The notes under the pieces: generated by a model | Told to the model about the DNA's origin: nothing | What the model saw: the letters and a program-made list of their open reading frames with translations, nothing else | The model's database searches: none | Shown here: positions 33,805 through 42,619 of the stretch, in pieces | Position numbering within the stretch: the stretch's first letter is position 1 | Layout of the letters: the number at the start of each line of letters is the position of its first letter | Origin: UMGS1766 sp963660915 | Lineage (GTDB): Bacteria > Bacillota > Clostridia > Oscillospirales > Oscillospiraceae | Assembly (NCBI GenBank): GCA_963660915.1 | Contig: CAVLAO010000001.1 | Location: 62,001 to 126,000, forward strand | Reading direction: 5' to 3' | DNA length: 64,000 nucleotides | Translations under genes and position numbers: made by a program

Positions 33805-35724
33805 TCAGCCCTCTGAAACAAAGAAGAAGCTCTCTTCTTCGCTGTCTCCGAACAGGTTGTAATATTGCAGCATTTCATACTGTTGCAGAAGTTCCTGTTC
33901 CTCCTCACTGAGGCTGTCCTCCATGCCGTCGCCAAGAATACGTCCGTCCGTCATGGTGTAGCCAATGCGGGTAATTGATGCGAAGGTTTCGTTCACATGG
34001 CTCAGGAACTTCATCCAGCCGGTTTGAGGATAGCCTGCGGTCTGACTGGCCAGATTGCCTAAAAAGCTGGCACCGACTAGCACATCATCCTCTTCTTCGA
34101 TATCAAAGTTTGCCCAAATAAAGAAAGGCGTCACATACTGTGCCAAGAGCTCTTCATCGGTTCTGTCATCCAAATCCTTGCTATAGATGTCTTTATAGAG
34201 GTTATTGCTCAAAGGCGGCTGATGATCGCCAAAGAAAAGAATCACTGTCGGCTCTTCCACTTCGCTGTAATGCTCAATCAATTCCTGAAGCGCACTGTCC
34301 GTGGCGGAAACCAACGCAAGGTACTGATTCGTTGTGCTGTTATAGCTTTTGCCCTGATAACTTCCCGTCAGCGCAGCCGTCGCTTGAAGATTTGTCCAAG
34401 AGCGATCGTAACCGGAGTGATTCTGCATGGTCACATTAAAGACAAAGCAGTCCTCTCCTGCCTCCTTTGCTGCATCCGTCAGCTGATAGATCCGTTCAAA
34501 ATCAGCGCTGTCCGACACAAATCCGCGTTTTTTCTCCATCTCGGTATAGTCGGTTGTAATGTCTGTGCCGTCTACTGTGGTATCCTCGTAATACTGACTG
34601 GCAAAGCCAAGGCGATCATATGCCGTAATTCGGTTCCACCCGGAGGATTTATAGGGGTGATAGGCCGAAGACCGCACCTTCAATACCTTTGCAATCTGTG
34701 CCAGAGAAGGTGTCTTTTCCGTCAAATAAAGCTGATAAGCCACCGTGCCGCTGGGCAGATACGTCATATTATTGCCCGTCAGCACTTCAAACTCCACTGC
34801 TGCAGTTCCGCCGCCGGTAACCGGAGAAACCATTTGACCTTTGATGGTATTTTCCGTCAGAGAATGATAGAACGGTGTTGGATCCTCACTTAGTGTCAGC
34901 GTGTCGAACCGGGTAAGATCTGCAAAGGACTCGTCCATAATGCAGATAAAATTAGTCGTGATGTCACTGTCCGAGGAACTGTCCGAAGTATACCCCTCCT
35001 GTTCCAGCTGCTCAATTAAAGCACGCGCTGCCTCATCACTATACCCTTCCGGCTTTTCTACCCGCATATAGCGGGCGGAAACGGTGAAATTCAGCAAGAA
35101 ACCATTGCCCCAGGTTTTCCACTGCTGGGCATAAACACCGAGGGTAGGCAGCATAGACGTAAAAAAGAAACATACAATGTAAATGCTCCACCCCACCGCA
35201 ATTCCGAGGTTCAGCCATTTTACCCATTTTCGGGCGAAATAGCGCTTTTGTTTCGGGATGAACAATGCCAGTCCCAATACCGCACACATAAGCAGAATGG
35301 CCTTCCATGTGGTTTCATCCAGGCTGTAGTCATACCCCTCTGCAACATTGGCTGCTGTTTTCCAACCAAGCAAATCAATTGGGAACAGCGCCCGCCCGCG
35401 AAAACGCAATACATAGTGATTGGAAAGTCCGAAAAGGAAGGAGCACAGCGTTGTAATCCAGATTGCCCCCTTCTGCCGACCGGTGATCACCCAACCGATA
35501 AACAAAATACAGCTGTACCAAATCAGGTTCATTGCCCACTGCCAGGGCTCCAATCGGGTGAGCTGATTGTCGCTGAGGTACTCCACCATCCAAAAGCAAA
35601 ACAGCGGCGTTGCCCCGAAGAAAATCCATGGTAGAATAGTCTTCCAGTATTCCAACCAGAATTCCTTCCATCGTTCCGGCAGGGCACGAAGCACGCACCA
35701 AAATTTTTTACATTTCTCTAACAT
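33805..35724 (-). CDS. LTA synthase family protein (membrane sulfatase)
   Basis: A 639-residue polytopic enzyme. Five or so membrane helices lie in the first 230 residues, followed by an extracellular sulfatase-fold domain. The nucleophile Thr is in PVTGGGTAAVEFEVLTG, with metal ligands in ICIMDESFADL and LFFGDHQPPL. Known members polymerise glycerolphosphate from phosphatidylglycerol onto lipoteichoic acid or modify surface glycans with phospho-groups. The start at 35724 follows GAAGGAA; the longer frame from 35748 is less likely. It is monocistronic. The acidic, Glu-rich C-terminus is unusual. It may act with the LicD-type surface glycan, but that is inference. Confidence 0.9.
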   Translation of the reverse strand: MLEKCKKFWCVLRALPERWKEFWLEYWKTILPWIFFGATPLFCFWMVEYLSDNQLTRLEPWQWAMNLIWYSCILFIGWVITGRQKGAIWITTLCSFLFGLSNHYVLRFRGRALFPIDLLGWKTAANVAEGYDYSLDETTWKAILLMCAVLGLALFIPKQKRYFARKWVKWLNLGIAVGWSIYIVCFFFTSMLPTLGVYAQQWKTWGNGFLLNFTVSARYMRVEKPEGYSDEAARALIEQLEQEGYTSDSSSDSDITTNFICIMDESFADLTRFDTLTLSEDPTPFYHSLTENTIKGQMVSPVTGGGTAAVEFEVLTGNNMTYLPSGTVAYQLYLTEKTPSLAQIAKVLKVRSSAYHPYKSSGWNRITAYDRLGFASQYYEDTTVDGTDITTDYTEMEKKRGFVSDSADFERIYQLTDAAKEAGEDCFVFNVTMQNHSGYDRSWTNLQATAALTGSYQGKSYNSTTNQYLALVSATDSALQELIEHYSEVEEPTVILFFGDHQPPLSNNLYKDIYSKDLDDRTDEELLAQYVTPFFIWANFDIEEEDDVLVGASFLGNLASQTAGYPQTGWMKFLSHVNETFASITRIGYTMTDGRILGDGMEDSLSEEEQELLQQYEMLQYYNLFGDSEEESFFFVSEG

Positions 35725-35850
35725 GCAGGTTTCCTTCTTCAAACACAAACTAGGGTTATTTTACCACAGTTTACATTTCAGCGCAAAATTTTTAACCACT
35801 TCTCCACCATTTTCACCAAAACAACGATCAAATGAGAGGTTCGTTTTTCA

Positions 35851-35879
35851 TTGACGAAAGAATAGGGAAAAGGTATAAT
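35851..35879 (+). promoter_or_regulatory. SigA promoter of pyrG
   Basis: TTGACG (35851-35856), a 17-bp spacer and TATAAT (35874-35879). The leader is only about 35 nt and lacks the initial G run used for CTP-sensing attenuation of Bacillus pyrG. Confidence 0.85.
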
Positions 35880-35920
35880 AGTCTTATCTATTGAATTTTA
35901 GCCAGAAGGAGGCTTTCCCC

Positions 35921-37531
35921 ATGTCTGTGAAATATATTTTCGTCACCGGCGGTGTGGTTTCCGGTCTCGGAAAGGGCATTACTGCCGCGTCTTTGGGTCG
36001 TCTGCTGAAGGAGCGCGGTCTGAAGGTCACCAACCAGAAACTTGATCCATATCTGAATGTGGATCCCGGTACGATGAGTCCCTATCAGCACGGCGAAGTG
36101 TTTGTAACGGACGATGGTGCAGAAACTGACCTGGATCTCGGCCACTATGAACGGTTTACTGACGAGAGCCTGACCGTCAACTCCTCCGTCACCTCCGGCA
36201 AGGTATATTGGAATGTACTCAACCGCGAACGCCAGGGCGAATATCTGGGTGGCACCATTCAGGTCATCCCTCACATCACCAACGAAATCAAAGAACGGAT
36301 CTACCGCATGGGCAAAACCAGCAATGTGGATATCTGTATCACCGAGGTCGGCGGAACGGTTGGTGACATTGAGAGCCAGCCCTTCCTGGAGGCCATTCGT
36401 CAAGTCGGTCGGGAACTGCCTCGGGAAGACGTTATGTATGTCCATGTCTCTCTGGTGGTCAGTATTCCCGGTTCCGGCGAGCTGAAGAGCAAGCCCACCC
36501 AGCATTCCTGCAAGGAATTGCTGAGCATCGGCATTCAGCCGGATGTCATCGTCTGCCGCGCTGATCAGCCTCTGACCGACGATATTCGCCGTAAAATCTC
36601 CATGTTCTGCAATATTCCGCCTGAAAACGCAATTCCCAACCTGACCGCACCGATTCTATATGAGGTACCCCTCATGCTGGAAGAAGAAGGTCTGGCTGAC
36701 GTTGTTGTAAAGCGCCTTGGTCTGGACTGCCCCAAACCCGATCTGACCGCATGGGCTCAAATGGTGGAACGAGCAAAGGCTGCCTCTGATACAGTGGAAA
36801 TTGCACTGGTCGGCAAGTATGTTGCACTGCACGATGCTTATCTCTCTGTCGTGGAGGCCCTCACCCACGGCGGCATTGAGAACGACGTAAAGGTAAAAAT
36901 CCGTTGGGTGGACTCCGAGTTGGTTACCGATGATAATGCAGCCGAAATTCTGAACGGCGTAGACGGCATTATCGTCCCCGGCGGCTTCGGCGACCGCGGC
37001 ATCGAGGGCATGATCTCCTCCATTTACTGGGCTCGCGTGAATAAAGTGCCTACCTTCGGCATCTGCCTTGGCATGCAGATGGCGGTCGTTGAATACGCTC
37101 GTCATGTTTTGGGGCTTGCAGACGCACATTCCGGCGAATTCCGTCCCGATTGCGCCAATCCGGTAATCGACTTGATGCCGGAGCAGAAGGACATCACTGA
37201 CAAAGGCGGCACCATGCGCCTCGGTGCATATCCCTGCAAGCTGATGAGCACCGACAGCCGTTCCTATGCTGCTTATCAGGATGAGGTCATCTATGAACGC
37301 CATCGTCATCGCTATGAATTCAACAACCTGTATCGTGAACCGCTTCAGAATGCCGGATTGGTTTTGGCCGGTCTGAGCCCCAATGAGCGGCTGGTAGAGA
37401 TTGTAGAAGTGCCGGATCATCCCTGGTTTGTCGGCGCTCAATTCCATCCGGAATTCAAGAGCCGTCCCAATAAGGCTCAACCTTTGTTCCGTGATTTTAT
37501 TGCTGCAGCAAAAGCGTATCACAAGCATTGA
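35921..37531 (+). CDS. pyrG: CTP synthase (glutamine hydrolysing)
   Basis: A 536-residue enzyme that aminates UTP to CTP with ATP and glutamine. The N-terminal synthase domain begins KYIFVTGGVVSGLGKGI. The glutamine amidotransferase domain has the Cys nucleophile in FGICLGMQMA near residue 380 and the His-Glu pair in QFHPEFKS near 510. The start at 35921 follows AGAAGGAGG. Its own promoter and terminator make it monocistronic. Confidence 0.98.
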   Translation: MSVKYIFVTGGVVSGLGKGITAASLGRLLKERGLKVTNQKLDPYLNVDPGTMSPYQHGEVFVTDDGAETDLDLGHYERFTDESLTVNSSVTSGKVYWNVLNRERQGEYLGGTIQVIPHITNEIKERIYRMGKTSNVDICITEVGGTVGDIESQPFLEAIRQVGRELPREDVMYVHVSLVVSIPGSGELKSKPTQHSCKELLSIGIQPDVIVCRADQPLTDDIRRKISMFCNIPPENAIPNLTAPILYEVPLMLEEEGLADVVVKRLGLDCPKPDLTAWAQMVERAKAASDTVEIALVGKYVALHDAYLSVVEALTHGGIENDVKVKIRWVDSELVTDDNAAEILNGVDGIIVPGGFGDRGIEGMISSIYWARVNKVPTFGICLGMQMAVVEYARHVLGLADAHSGEFRPDCANPVIDLMPEQKDITDKGGTMRLGAYPCKLMSTDSRSYAAYQDEVIYERHRHRYEFNNLYREPLQNAGLVLAGLSPNERLVEIVEVPDHPWFVGAQFHPEFKSRPNKAQPLFRDFIAAAKAYHKH

Positions 37532-37546
37532 GCATCCTTTTTCATG

Positions 37547-37582
37547 CGCCGCTGACCGAGTTAAAGTCAGCGGCGTTTTTTT
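37547..37582 (+). terminator. Intrinsic terminator of pyrG
   Basis: CGCCGCTGAC pairs with GTCAGCGGCG over a 9-nt loop, followed by seven T. Confidence 0.93.
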
Positions 37583-37712
37583 GTTCCTGTCTTCAAAAAA
37601 CAACCTTTCGACAAGATTTGACCGACTGCATCAATGTACTCCCCGGATTTTATCTCCATTCCGTGATTGCGCACAAAGTATTGAAAACACTGAAAAAATC
37701 GGCTCTTTTTGA

Positions 37713-37741
37713 TTGACTTTTCCCGTTTTCGATGGTATCTT
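37713..37741 (+). promoter_or_regulatory. SigA promoter of the small gene at 37793
   Basis: TTGACT (37713-37718), a 17-bp spacer and TATCTT (37736-37741). It gives a leader of about 45 nt. Confidence 0.65.
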
Positions 37742-37792
37742 TTTTCATGGATACAGAAGTCAAAAAGAATGAAAGAAAGTTGAGTGATTATT

Positions 37793-38041
37793 ATGTTGTT
37801 GAAAAATATCGGTGATATCGATATGCTGCTGAAGGCCGTGGATAAGTGCCATGGTGATGTTGTAATCCGTTCTCTGGATGGTAGCGAGGAATTCAGCCTG
37901 AAGTCCTCCTTCTCCAAGTATCTGGCAATTGGCCGTCTTGCCGACGAGCACGGTGAAGACTATGAGATGTTCTGCCTGAGCAAGGATGACGAGCCCTTTA
38001 TGCTGCAATTCTTCTATGATATTGAAAAGGAAAAGAAATAA
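37793..38041 (+). CDS. Small conserved-looking protein of unknown function, 82 aa
   Basis: An 82-residue soluble, acidic protein with a predicted mix of helix and strand: MLLKNIGDIDMLLKAVDKC, then a segment reading VVIRSLDGSEEFSLKS and an acidic helix near the end. I know no function. Its own promoter, its own terminator and highly biased codons show that it is a real, probably well-expressed gene. The start is set at 37793; the site upstream (AAAGTTGAG) is weak, and an ATG at 37784 is also open. It stands alone between pyrG and the ribosomal block. Confidence 0.78.
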   Translation: MLLKNIGDIDMLLKAVDKCHGDVVIRSLDGSEEFSLKSSFSKYLAIGRLADEHGEDYEMFCLSKDDEPFMLQFFYDIEKEKK

Positions 38042-38068
38042 TATATTTCCCCCTGCTTTATGTGATTC

Positions 38069-38113
38069 GGCGCTGCAGATACCGTATGGTACGATGCAGC
38101 GCCTTTGATTTTT
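38069..38113 (+). terminator. Intrinsic terminator of the small gene
   Basis: GGCGCTGCA (38069-38077) pairs with TGCAGCGCC (38095-38103), enclosing a further TACCGTATGGTA palindrome, then a T-rich tract. Confidence 0.8.
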
Positions 38114-38132
38114 ATACAAGCACACAGAAAAT

Positions 38133-38166
38133 AAAAAACGCACTGTGGAATACACAGTGCGTTTTT
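38133..38166 (-). terminator. Terminator of the ribosomal superoperon (after rplQ)
   Basis: AAAAACGCACTGTG pairs with CACAGTGCGTTTTT around a short loop; it works on both strands. It lies 22 nt past the rplQ stop. Confidence 0.92.
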
Positions 38167-38188
38167 ATGCAATAAATCTGTTGTGGGA

Positions 38189-38530
38189 TTACACCAGTTC
38201 GATGATAGCCATCTCTGCGGCATCACCGCGGCGGGGCCCGATGCGGACGATACGGGTGTAACCACCGTTGCGGTCAGCATACTTTGCGCCGATCTGGTCG
38301 AACAGCTTCTTGGCAACGTCTTCCTTGGTCAGGAACGCCAGAGCCTGACGATAGGCTGCCAGGTCGTTCTGCTTTGCCAGGGTGATCATCTTCTCAGCCA
38401 GGGGCTGAACTTCCTTGGCACGGGTGACAGTGGTCTTAATCTGCTCATTTTCGAGCAGGTCAGTGACCAGGCCACGCAGCATTGCCATACGCTGGTCGGT
38501 AGGCTTACCGAGCTTCCGGTTGCTGGGCAT
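38189..38530 (-). CDS. rplQ: 50S ribosomal protein L17
   Basis: A 113-residue L17, a large-subunit protein near the exit tunnel. It begins MPSNRKLGKPTDQRMAMLR, the family signature, and ends with the conserved AAEMAIIELV strand. The ATG at 38530 follows GAAGGAGTG; the longer frame from 38554 is rejected. It is the last gene of the superoperon, 69 nt after rpoA, just before the terminator. Confidence 0.98.
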   Translation of the reverse strand: MPSNRKLGKPTDQRMAMLRGLVTDLLENEQIKTTVTRAKEVQPLAEKMITLAKQNDLAAYRQALAFLTKEDVAKKLFDQIGAKYADRNGGYTRIVRIGPRRGDAAEMAIIELV

Positions 38531-38599
38531 TGTATTCACTCCTTCGTATATCACACCTGCATAACGCAGGCGAGATCGTGTTTAGACGTTTCGCTTTGG

Positions 38600-39550
38600 T
38601 CAGGTATTTTCATCGTTGGCCAAGCTGAGGCCCATAGCCTCCAGCTTGTGGATGACCTCTTCCAGGGACTTGCGGCCCAAGTTACGAACCTTCATCATGT
38701 CATCTTCGGTCTTGGAAATCAAATCTGCAACCGTATTGATGCTGGCGCGCTTCAGGCAGTTGAAGCTGCGGACACTCAGATCCAGCTCTTCAATTGTCAT
38801 CTCAAGCACCTTGTCCTGCGTCTGCTCCGGCTTGTCCACGATGGTGGAGCTGCCGCCCATGGCCTCAGAGAGGTCTGTGAACAGCATAAAGTGATCGCAG
38901 AGGATCTTGGCACCCAGAGAGACAGCGTCACGAGCGGAAATCGTTCCGTCAGTCCAAATCTCAAGGGTCAGCTTATCAAAGTCCGTCATGTTGCCTACAC
39001 GCGTGTTCTCCACTGTGTAGTTGACCTTACGGACAGGGGTGTAGATGGAATCCACAGGAATGACACCGATCACAGTCTGAGGCGACTTGTTGCGATCTGC
39101 AGAAACATAGCCGCGACCATGATTCAGGGTCATTTCCATGTTCAGCGTGGCATCGGGGCCGAGGGTGGCGATATGCAGATCCGGATTCAGGATCTCCAAC
39201 TCACCGTCAGCCTTAATGTCGCCGGCAGTGACTTCACAGGGACCAACGCACTCGATGTATACGGTCTTAGGACCGTTTGAGTGGAGCTTGCTGATGATCT
39301 TCTTGATGTTCAGCACGATGTCTGTGACATCTTCCTTCACACCGGGAATGGTGGTGAATTCATGCTGTACGCCAGAGATCTTGATGCTGGTCACAGCCGT
39401 ACCAGGAAGAGAGGAGAGGAGAATGCGGCGCAGGGCGTTGCCGAGGGTCGTGCCATAGCCGCGCTCCAGAGGTTCCACGACATACTTGCCGTAGGAAACG
39501 TCGCCGGGGTTTTCGATGCATTGGATGCGGGGTTTTTCGATTTCTACCAT
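38600..39550 (-). CDS. rpoA: DNA-directed RNA polymerase subunit alpha
   Basis: A 316-residue alpha subunit. The N-terminal dimerisation domain contains GYGTTLGNALRRILLSSLPG, and the C-terminal domain (from about 235) has the helix-hairpin-helix LDLSVRSFNCLKRASINTV that binds UP elements and activators. It is 87 nt after rpsD, in the usual Firmicute order rpsM-rpsK-rpsD-rpoA-rplQ. Confidence 0.99.
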   Translation of the reverse strand: MVEIEKPRIQCIENPGDVSYGKYVVEPLERGYGTTLGNALRRILLSSLPGTAVTSIKISGVQHEFTTIPGVKEDVTDIVLNIKKIISKLHSNGPKTVYIECVGPCEVTAGDIKADGELEILNPDLHIATLGPDATLNMEMTLNHGRGYVSADRNKSPQTVIGVIPVDSIYTPVRKVNYTVENTRVGNMTDFDKLTLEIWTDGTISARDAVSLGAKILCDHFMLFTDLSEAMGGSSTIVDKPEQTQDKVLEMTIEELDLSVRSFNCLKRASINTVADLISKTEDDMMKVRNLGRKSLEEVIHKLEAMGLSLANDENT

Positions 39551-39637
39551 ACAGTATTACCCTCCTCGTTTCAGGGGCATTGGGGGGTGATGCCCCACTT
39601 GGTGTTAGATCATTCGATAGACTTTGAGGGTCACTAA

Positions 39638-40240
39638 TTACTTGGAGTACAACTCGACGATGAGGTGCTCCTCCACGGGGAAATCGACGTCCTCACGCAC
39701 AGGAAGCTTGGTAATAGTTGCCTTCAGGTCGTTCTTGTCGCGCTCGATCCACTGGGGAGCGGTAACTGTGATAGCATCCTCGCCCAGGAAACGCTTGAAC
39801 TTGACGGAAGAACGGCTGGAGTCACGGACAGCGATCACGTCGCCGGCCTTCACCTGGTAAGAAGGAATGTTGCACTTCTTGCCATTGACGGTAAAGTGAC
39901 CGTGGTTCACCAACTGACGTGCCTCATGGCGGGTCAGAGCGAAACCAGCGCGGAACACCACGTTGTCCAGACGACGCTCGCAGAGCACCAGCAGGTTTTC
40001 ACCGGCCTTACCGGGCATACGCTCGGCGCGCTCATAATAGGAATGGAACTGCTTCTCCAGCATGCCATAAACGAACTTAACTTTCTGCTTCTCATTCAGC
40101 TGAGTTGCATACTCGCTCTTCTTCTTGCGCTGCTGGTTTGCGGAACCACGCTCGGTGGTCTTTTTGCTGTAGCCCAGCACAGCGGGGGACAGACCCAGCG
40201 CCTTGCAGCGCTTGGCGATCGGCTGCGTATTCTTTGCCAT
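39638..40240 (-). CDS. rpsD: 30S ribosomal protein S4
   Basis: A 200-residue S4, a primary 16S rRNA binder that starts small-subunit assembly. The S4 RNA-binding domain (LVNHGHFTVNGKKCNIPSYQ, near residues 109-128) is intact. The N-terminus lacks the CxxC zinc motif found in some S4 proteins. In several bacteria S4 represses the alpha operon; no specific site was located here. Confidence 0.98.
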   Translation of the reverse strand: MAKNTQPIAKRCKALGLSPAVLGYSKKTTERGSANQQRKKKSEYATQLNEKQKVKFVYGMLEKQFHSYYERAERMPGKAGENLLVLCERRLDNVVFRAGFALTRHEARQLVNHGHFTVNGKKCNIPSYQVKAGDVIAVRDSSRSSVKFKRFLGEDAITVTAPQWIERDKNDLKATITKLPVREDVDFPVEEHLIVELYSK

Positions 40241-40261
40241 AATACTTTTCCTCCTTTTCGA

Positions 40262-40660
40262 TTAAACGCGTCTTCTCTTGGGAGGACGGCAGCCGTTGTG
40301 GGGGATGGGGGTCACGTCCTTGATCAGAGTAACTTCCAGACCCACGGCCTGCAGGGCGCGGATGGCGGCCTCACGACCGGCACCGGGACCCTTCACGAAC
40401 ACTTCCACACTCTTCAATCCGTACTCCATAGCAGCCTTGGCAGCAGTCTCAGCAGCCATCTGAGCGGCATAGGGAGTGGACTTACGGGAGCCACGGAAGC
40501 CGAGCTCACCGGAGGAAGCCCAGGACAGAGCGTTGCCCTGTGCATCGGTCACAGTGACCATGGTGTTGTTGAAAGAAGAGCGGATATGCACGGCGCCCTT
40601 CTCGACGGTCTTGCGGTCGCGGCGCTTCTTAGTCGCGGCCTTCTTCTTTACGTTTGCCAT
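40262..40660 (-). CDS. rpsK: 30S ribosomal protein S11
   Basis: A 132-residue S11 of the platform of the small subunit. It has the Lys-rich N-terminus, the GAVHIRSSFNNTMVTVTDAQ strand pair and the conserved C-terminal PIPHNGCRPPKRRRV. It is 13 nt after rpsM and preceded by AAGGAGG. Confidence 0.99.
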   Translation of the reverse strand: MANVKKKAATKKRRDRKTVEKGAVHIRSSFNNTMVTVTDAQGNALSWASSGELGFRGSRKSTPYAAQMAAETAAKAAMEYGLKSVEVFVKGPGAGREAAIRALQAVGLEVTLIKDVTPIPHNGCRPPKRRRV

Positions 40661-40673
40661 TGCTTATCCCTCC

Positions 40674-41042
40674 TTACTTCTTCTTATTCGCGATGGTCTT
40701 CTTCGGGCCCTTACGGGTACGAGCATTGGTCTTGGAGCGCTGGCCGCGGACGGGCAGGCTCTTGCGGTGACGCACACCGCGATAGGAACCAATCTCGATG
40801 AGGCGCTTGATGTCCATAGCCACATTGCGGCGCAGGTCACCTTCCACGATATAGCTCTTGTCGATCTCATCGCGGAGCAGCTGCTCCTGTTCCTCGGTCA
40901 GATCCCGAACGCGAGTGTCGGGATTGATGCCGGTGGCGGCCAGAATCTTGGTCGCACTGGTGCGGCCGATACCATAAATATAAGTCAGGCCGATTTCAAT
41001 TCGCTTGTCCTTCGGCAGGTCAATACCAGCAATACGTGCCAT
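40674..41042 (-). CDS. rpsM: 30S ribosomal protein S13
   Basis: A 122-residue S13 of the small-subunit head, which contacts tRNA and the L5/L31 bridge. MARIAGIDLPKDKRIEIGLT and the C-terminal RTRKGPKKTIANKKK tail are typical. AAGGAGG lies before the ATG at 41042. It is 17 nt after rpmJ. Confidence 0.99.
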   Translation of the reverse strand: MARIAGIDLPKDKRIEIGLTYIYGIGRTSATKILAATGINPDTRVRDLTEEQEQLLRDEIDKSYIVEGDLRRNVAMDIKRLIEIGSYRGVRHRKSLPVRGQRSKTNARTRKGPKKTIANKKK

Positions 41043-41059
41043 ATTATCAATACACCTCC

Positions 41060-41173
41060 TTAACCTTGTCTCTGCTTGTGCTTGGGATTCTCACAAATCA
41101 CCATAACTCTGCCCTTGCGCTTAATGACTTTGCACTTTTCGCACATAGGCTTAACGGACGGTCTTACTTTCAT
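41060..41173 (-). CDS. rpmJ: 50S ribosomal protein L36 (zinc type)
   Basis: A 37-residue L36 translated directly from the minus strand: it starts MKVRPSVKPMCEKC and ends PKHKQRQG. The zinc ligands Cys11, Cys14, Cys27 and His33 are all present, so this is the zinc-dependent form and not the zinc-starvation paralogue. AGGAGGT precedes the ATG. It sits in the normal place between infA and rpsM. Confidence 0.98.
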   Translation of the reverse strand: MKVRPSVKPMCEKCKVIKRKGRVMVICENPKHKQRQG

Positions 41174-41293
41174 CGTTTTACCTCCTGTTTTGCTGCACGG
41201 CGCCGTTCCCTTGTCCAGAGGGCGTATGCCGCGCTTCTCGGCATAACTGCCGGGATGGCGGAAGTTCCGCCGCCGAAGCGGTACGGAGCAACC

Positions 41294-41512
41294 TTATTTG
41301 CTTCTCCAGGTGATCCGGCCGCGGGTCAGATCATAAGGGGACATCTGGACCGTCACCTTATCGCCCTGGAGGATGCGGATGTAGTTCATGCGAAGCTTGC
41401 CGGAGATACCGGCCTGAATCACATGACCATTACCGATATCCACTTTGAATGTGGTGTTGGGCAGGGTCTCAACTACGACACCCTCAAGCTCGATCATATC
41501 ACTCTTAGACAA
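41294..41512 (-). CDS. infA: Translation initiation factor IF-1
   Basis: A 72-residue S1-fold (OB) protein that occupies the ribosomal A site during initiation. MSKSDMIELEGVVVETLPN and the C-terminal SPYDLTRGRITWR are the family ends. It overlaps the preceding KOW-domain gene by 8 nt. A 120-nt spacer with several GC-rich inverted repeats separates it from rpmJ; no terminator was recognised there. Confidence 0.99.
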   Translation of the reverse strand: MSKSDMIELEGVVVETLPNTTFKVDIGNGHVIQAGISGKLRMNYIRILQGDKVTVQMSPYDLTRGRITWRSK

Positions 41513-41801
41513 ACTGGTTTACCTCCATATTGGTCTGTTCTGATTCGCGGAAGGCAGCAAGCGCGCACCGAATTGCACGGTCGCTGACGCCTTCGCCTCT
41601 TTGCAATCTTATGATTGCCGGATGTGCGCTGGTTCCTACTCTCCTGAGATGACTCTCACGCTTGCGCTTCGGAGTAGCCAGCTTTCTCTCCTTTCCGTTC
41701 ACAATGCGGGCAAATCCGTCCTGAGCGTCAAGCACACAGAACAGTTGGCCGGCATCATGGCCTTTCAGAGAGAGAACGATTTCGCCTTTGGTATATGCCA
41801 T
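41505..41801 (-). CDS. KOW domain RNA-binding protein (L14e-like)
   Basis: A 98-residue basic protein. The KOW/SH3-like barrel lies at the N-terminus (KGEIVLSLKGHDAGQLFCVL), followed by a Lys- and Arg-rich helix and a tail. It is found in this position in many Clostridia and is thought to bind rRNA or aid ribosome function, though the role is not settled. The start at 41801 is 2 nt after the map stop, with GAGGATTGAG as a weak site. Its end overlaps infA, so the two are translationally coupled. Confidence 0.85.
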   Translation of the reverse strand: MAYTKGEIVLSLKGHDAGQLFCVLDAQDGFARIVNGKERKLATPKRKRESHLRRVGTSAHPAIIRLQRGEGVSDRAIRCALAAFRESEQTNMEVNQFV

Positions 41802-41803
41802 AC

Positions 41804-42619
41804 TCAATCCTCGTCGCAACAGGTCAGAATTTCCGGCCCGGCTTCCGTGATGAGAATGGTGTTTTCATAATGTGCCGCCAACTTGTGATCAGCCGTCATG
41901 GGCACTGTCCATCCGTCCGGCATCCACTTGTTTCGGATGTCTGCCGATCCGGCATTCACCATCGGTTCAACGCAGATGACCATGTTGGGGACAAGACGCT
42001 CATTCCGTCCTTTTTCAGGCACATAGTTCGGGACCTCCGGATCTTCGTGAACCGTATGACCAATGCCGTGACCGGTATATTCCCGGACAAGGCTGTAGCC
42101 ATGCTCCTCCACGTAGGTCTGTACCGCACGAGAAACGTCAAACACGCGATTGCCGGGCTTGGCCTGCTCAAAGCCCTTCCAGAAGCTCTGCTCCGTCACT
42201 TCAATGAGGCGCTTGGCTTCCGGAGAAATCTCGCCGCAGGCAAAGGTGGCGCAGCAATCTCCGTGATATCCTCCGCTGGCGCACTTATTGCGGTCCAGTT
42301 GGTAGTCGCCAATGCAGGCGCCCACATCAACAGACACAATATCGCCTTCTTTTAACTTGTAGGATCCGGGCACGCCATGGATAATCTCATCATTGATGGA
42401 GATGCAGGCAGAGCCCTTGAACCCGTACAGGTGATAAAAAGAAGGATACCCTCCGTGTTTCTTGATGAATTTCTCGACTTCGTGGTCGATGTCCCGTGTT
42501 GTGATGCCAGGCTGGATCAACGTACCTGCATAGGCACGCGCCATTGCCGTCAGCCGCCCCGCTTTTCGCATCAGCTCGATTTGATGCGGGGAGAACGACA
42601 AGCAGTTGCCTTTGATCAC
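41804..42619 (-). CDS. map: Type I methionine aminopeptidase
   Basis: A 271-residue metalloprotease that removes the N-terminal Met of new proteins. The five metal ligands are recognisable: Asp in VDVGA, Asp in YHGD, His in YTGHGIGHTVHE, Glu in CVEPM and Glu in YENTILIT. The two Asp ligands are 23 residues apart, against 11 in E. coli MetAP, because of a 12-residue insertion (CIGDYQLDRNKCAS region). The start is GTG at 42619, overlapping the adk stop, with GGAGGT upstream. Confidence 0.96.
   Translation of the reverse strand: MIKGNCLSFSPHQIELMRKAGRLTAMARAYAGTLIQPGITTRDIDHEVEKFIKKHGGYPSFYHLYGFKGSACISINDEIIHGVPGSYKLKEGDIVSVDVGACIGDYQLDRNKCASGGYHGDCCATFACGEISPEAKRLIEVTEQSFWKGFEQAKPGNRVFDVSRAVQTYVEEHGYSLVREYTGHGIGHTVHEDPEVPNYVPEKGRNERLVPNMVICVEPMVNAGSADIRNKWMPDGWTVPMTADHKLAAHYENTILITEAGPEILTCCDED

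Noticed and set aside
35874..35920. CTP-dependent pyrG attenuator as in Bacillus
   Set aside because: The leader is too short, has no initial G run and has no terminator hairpin before the gene.
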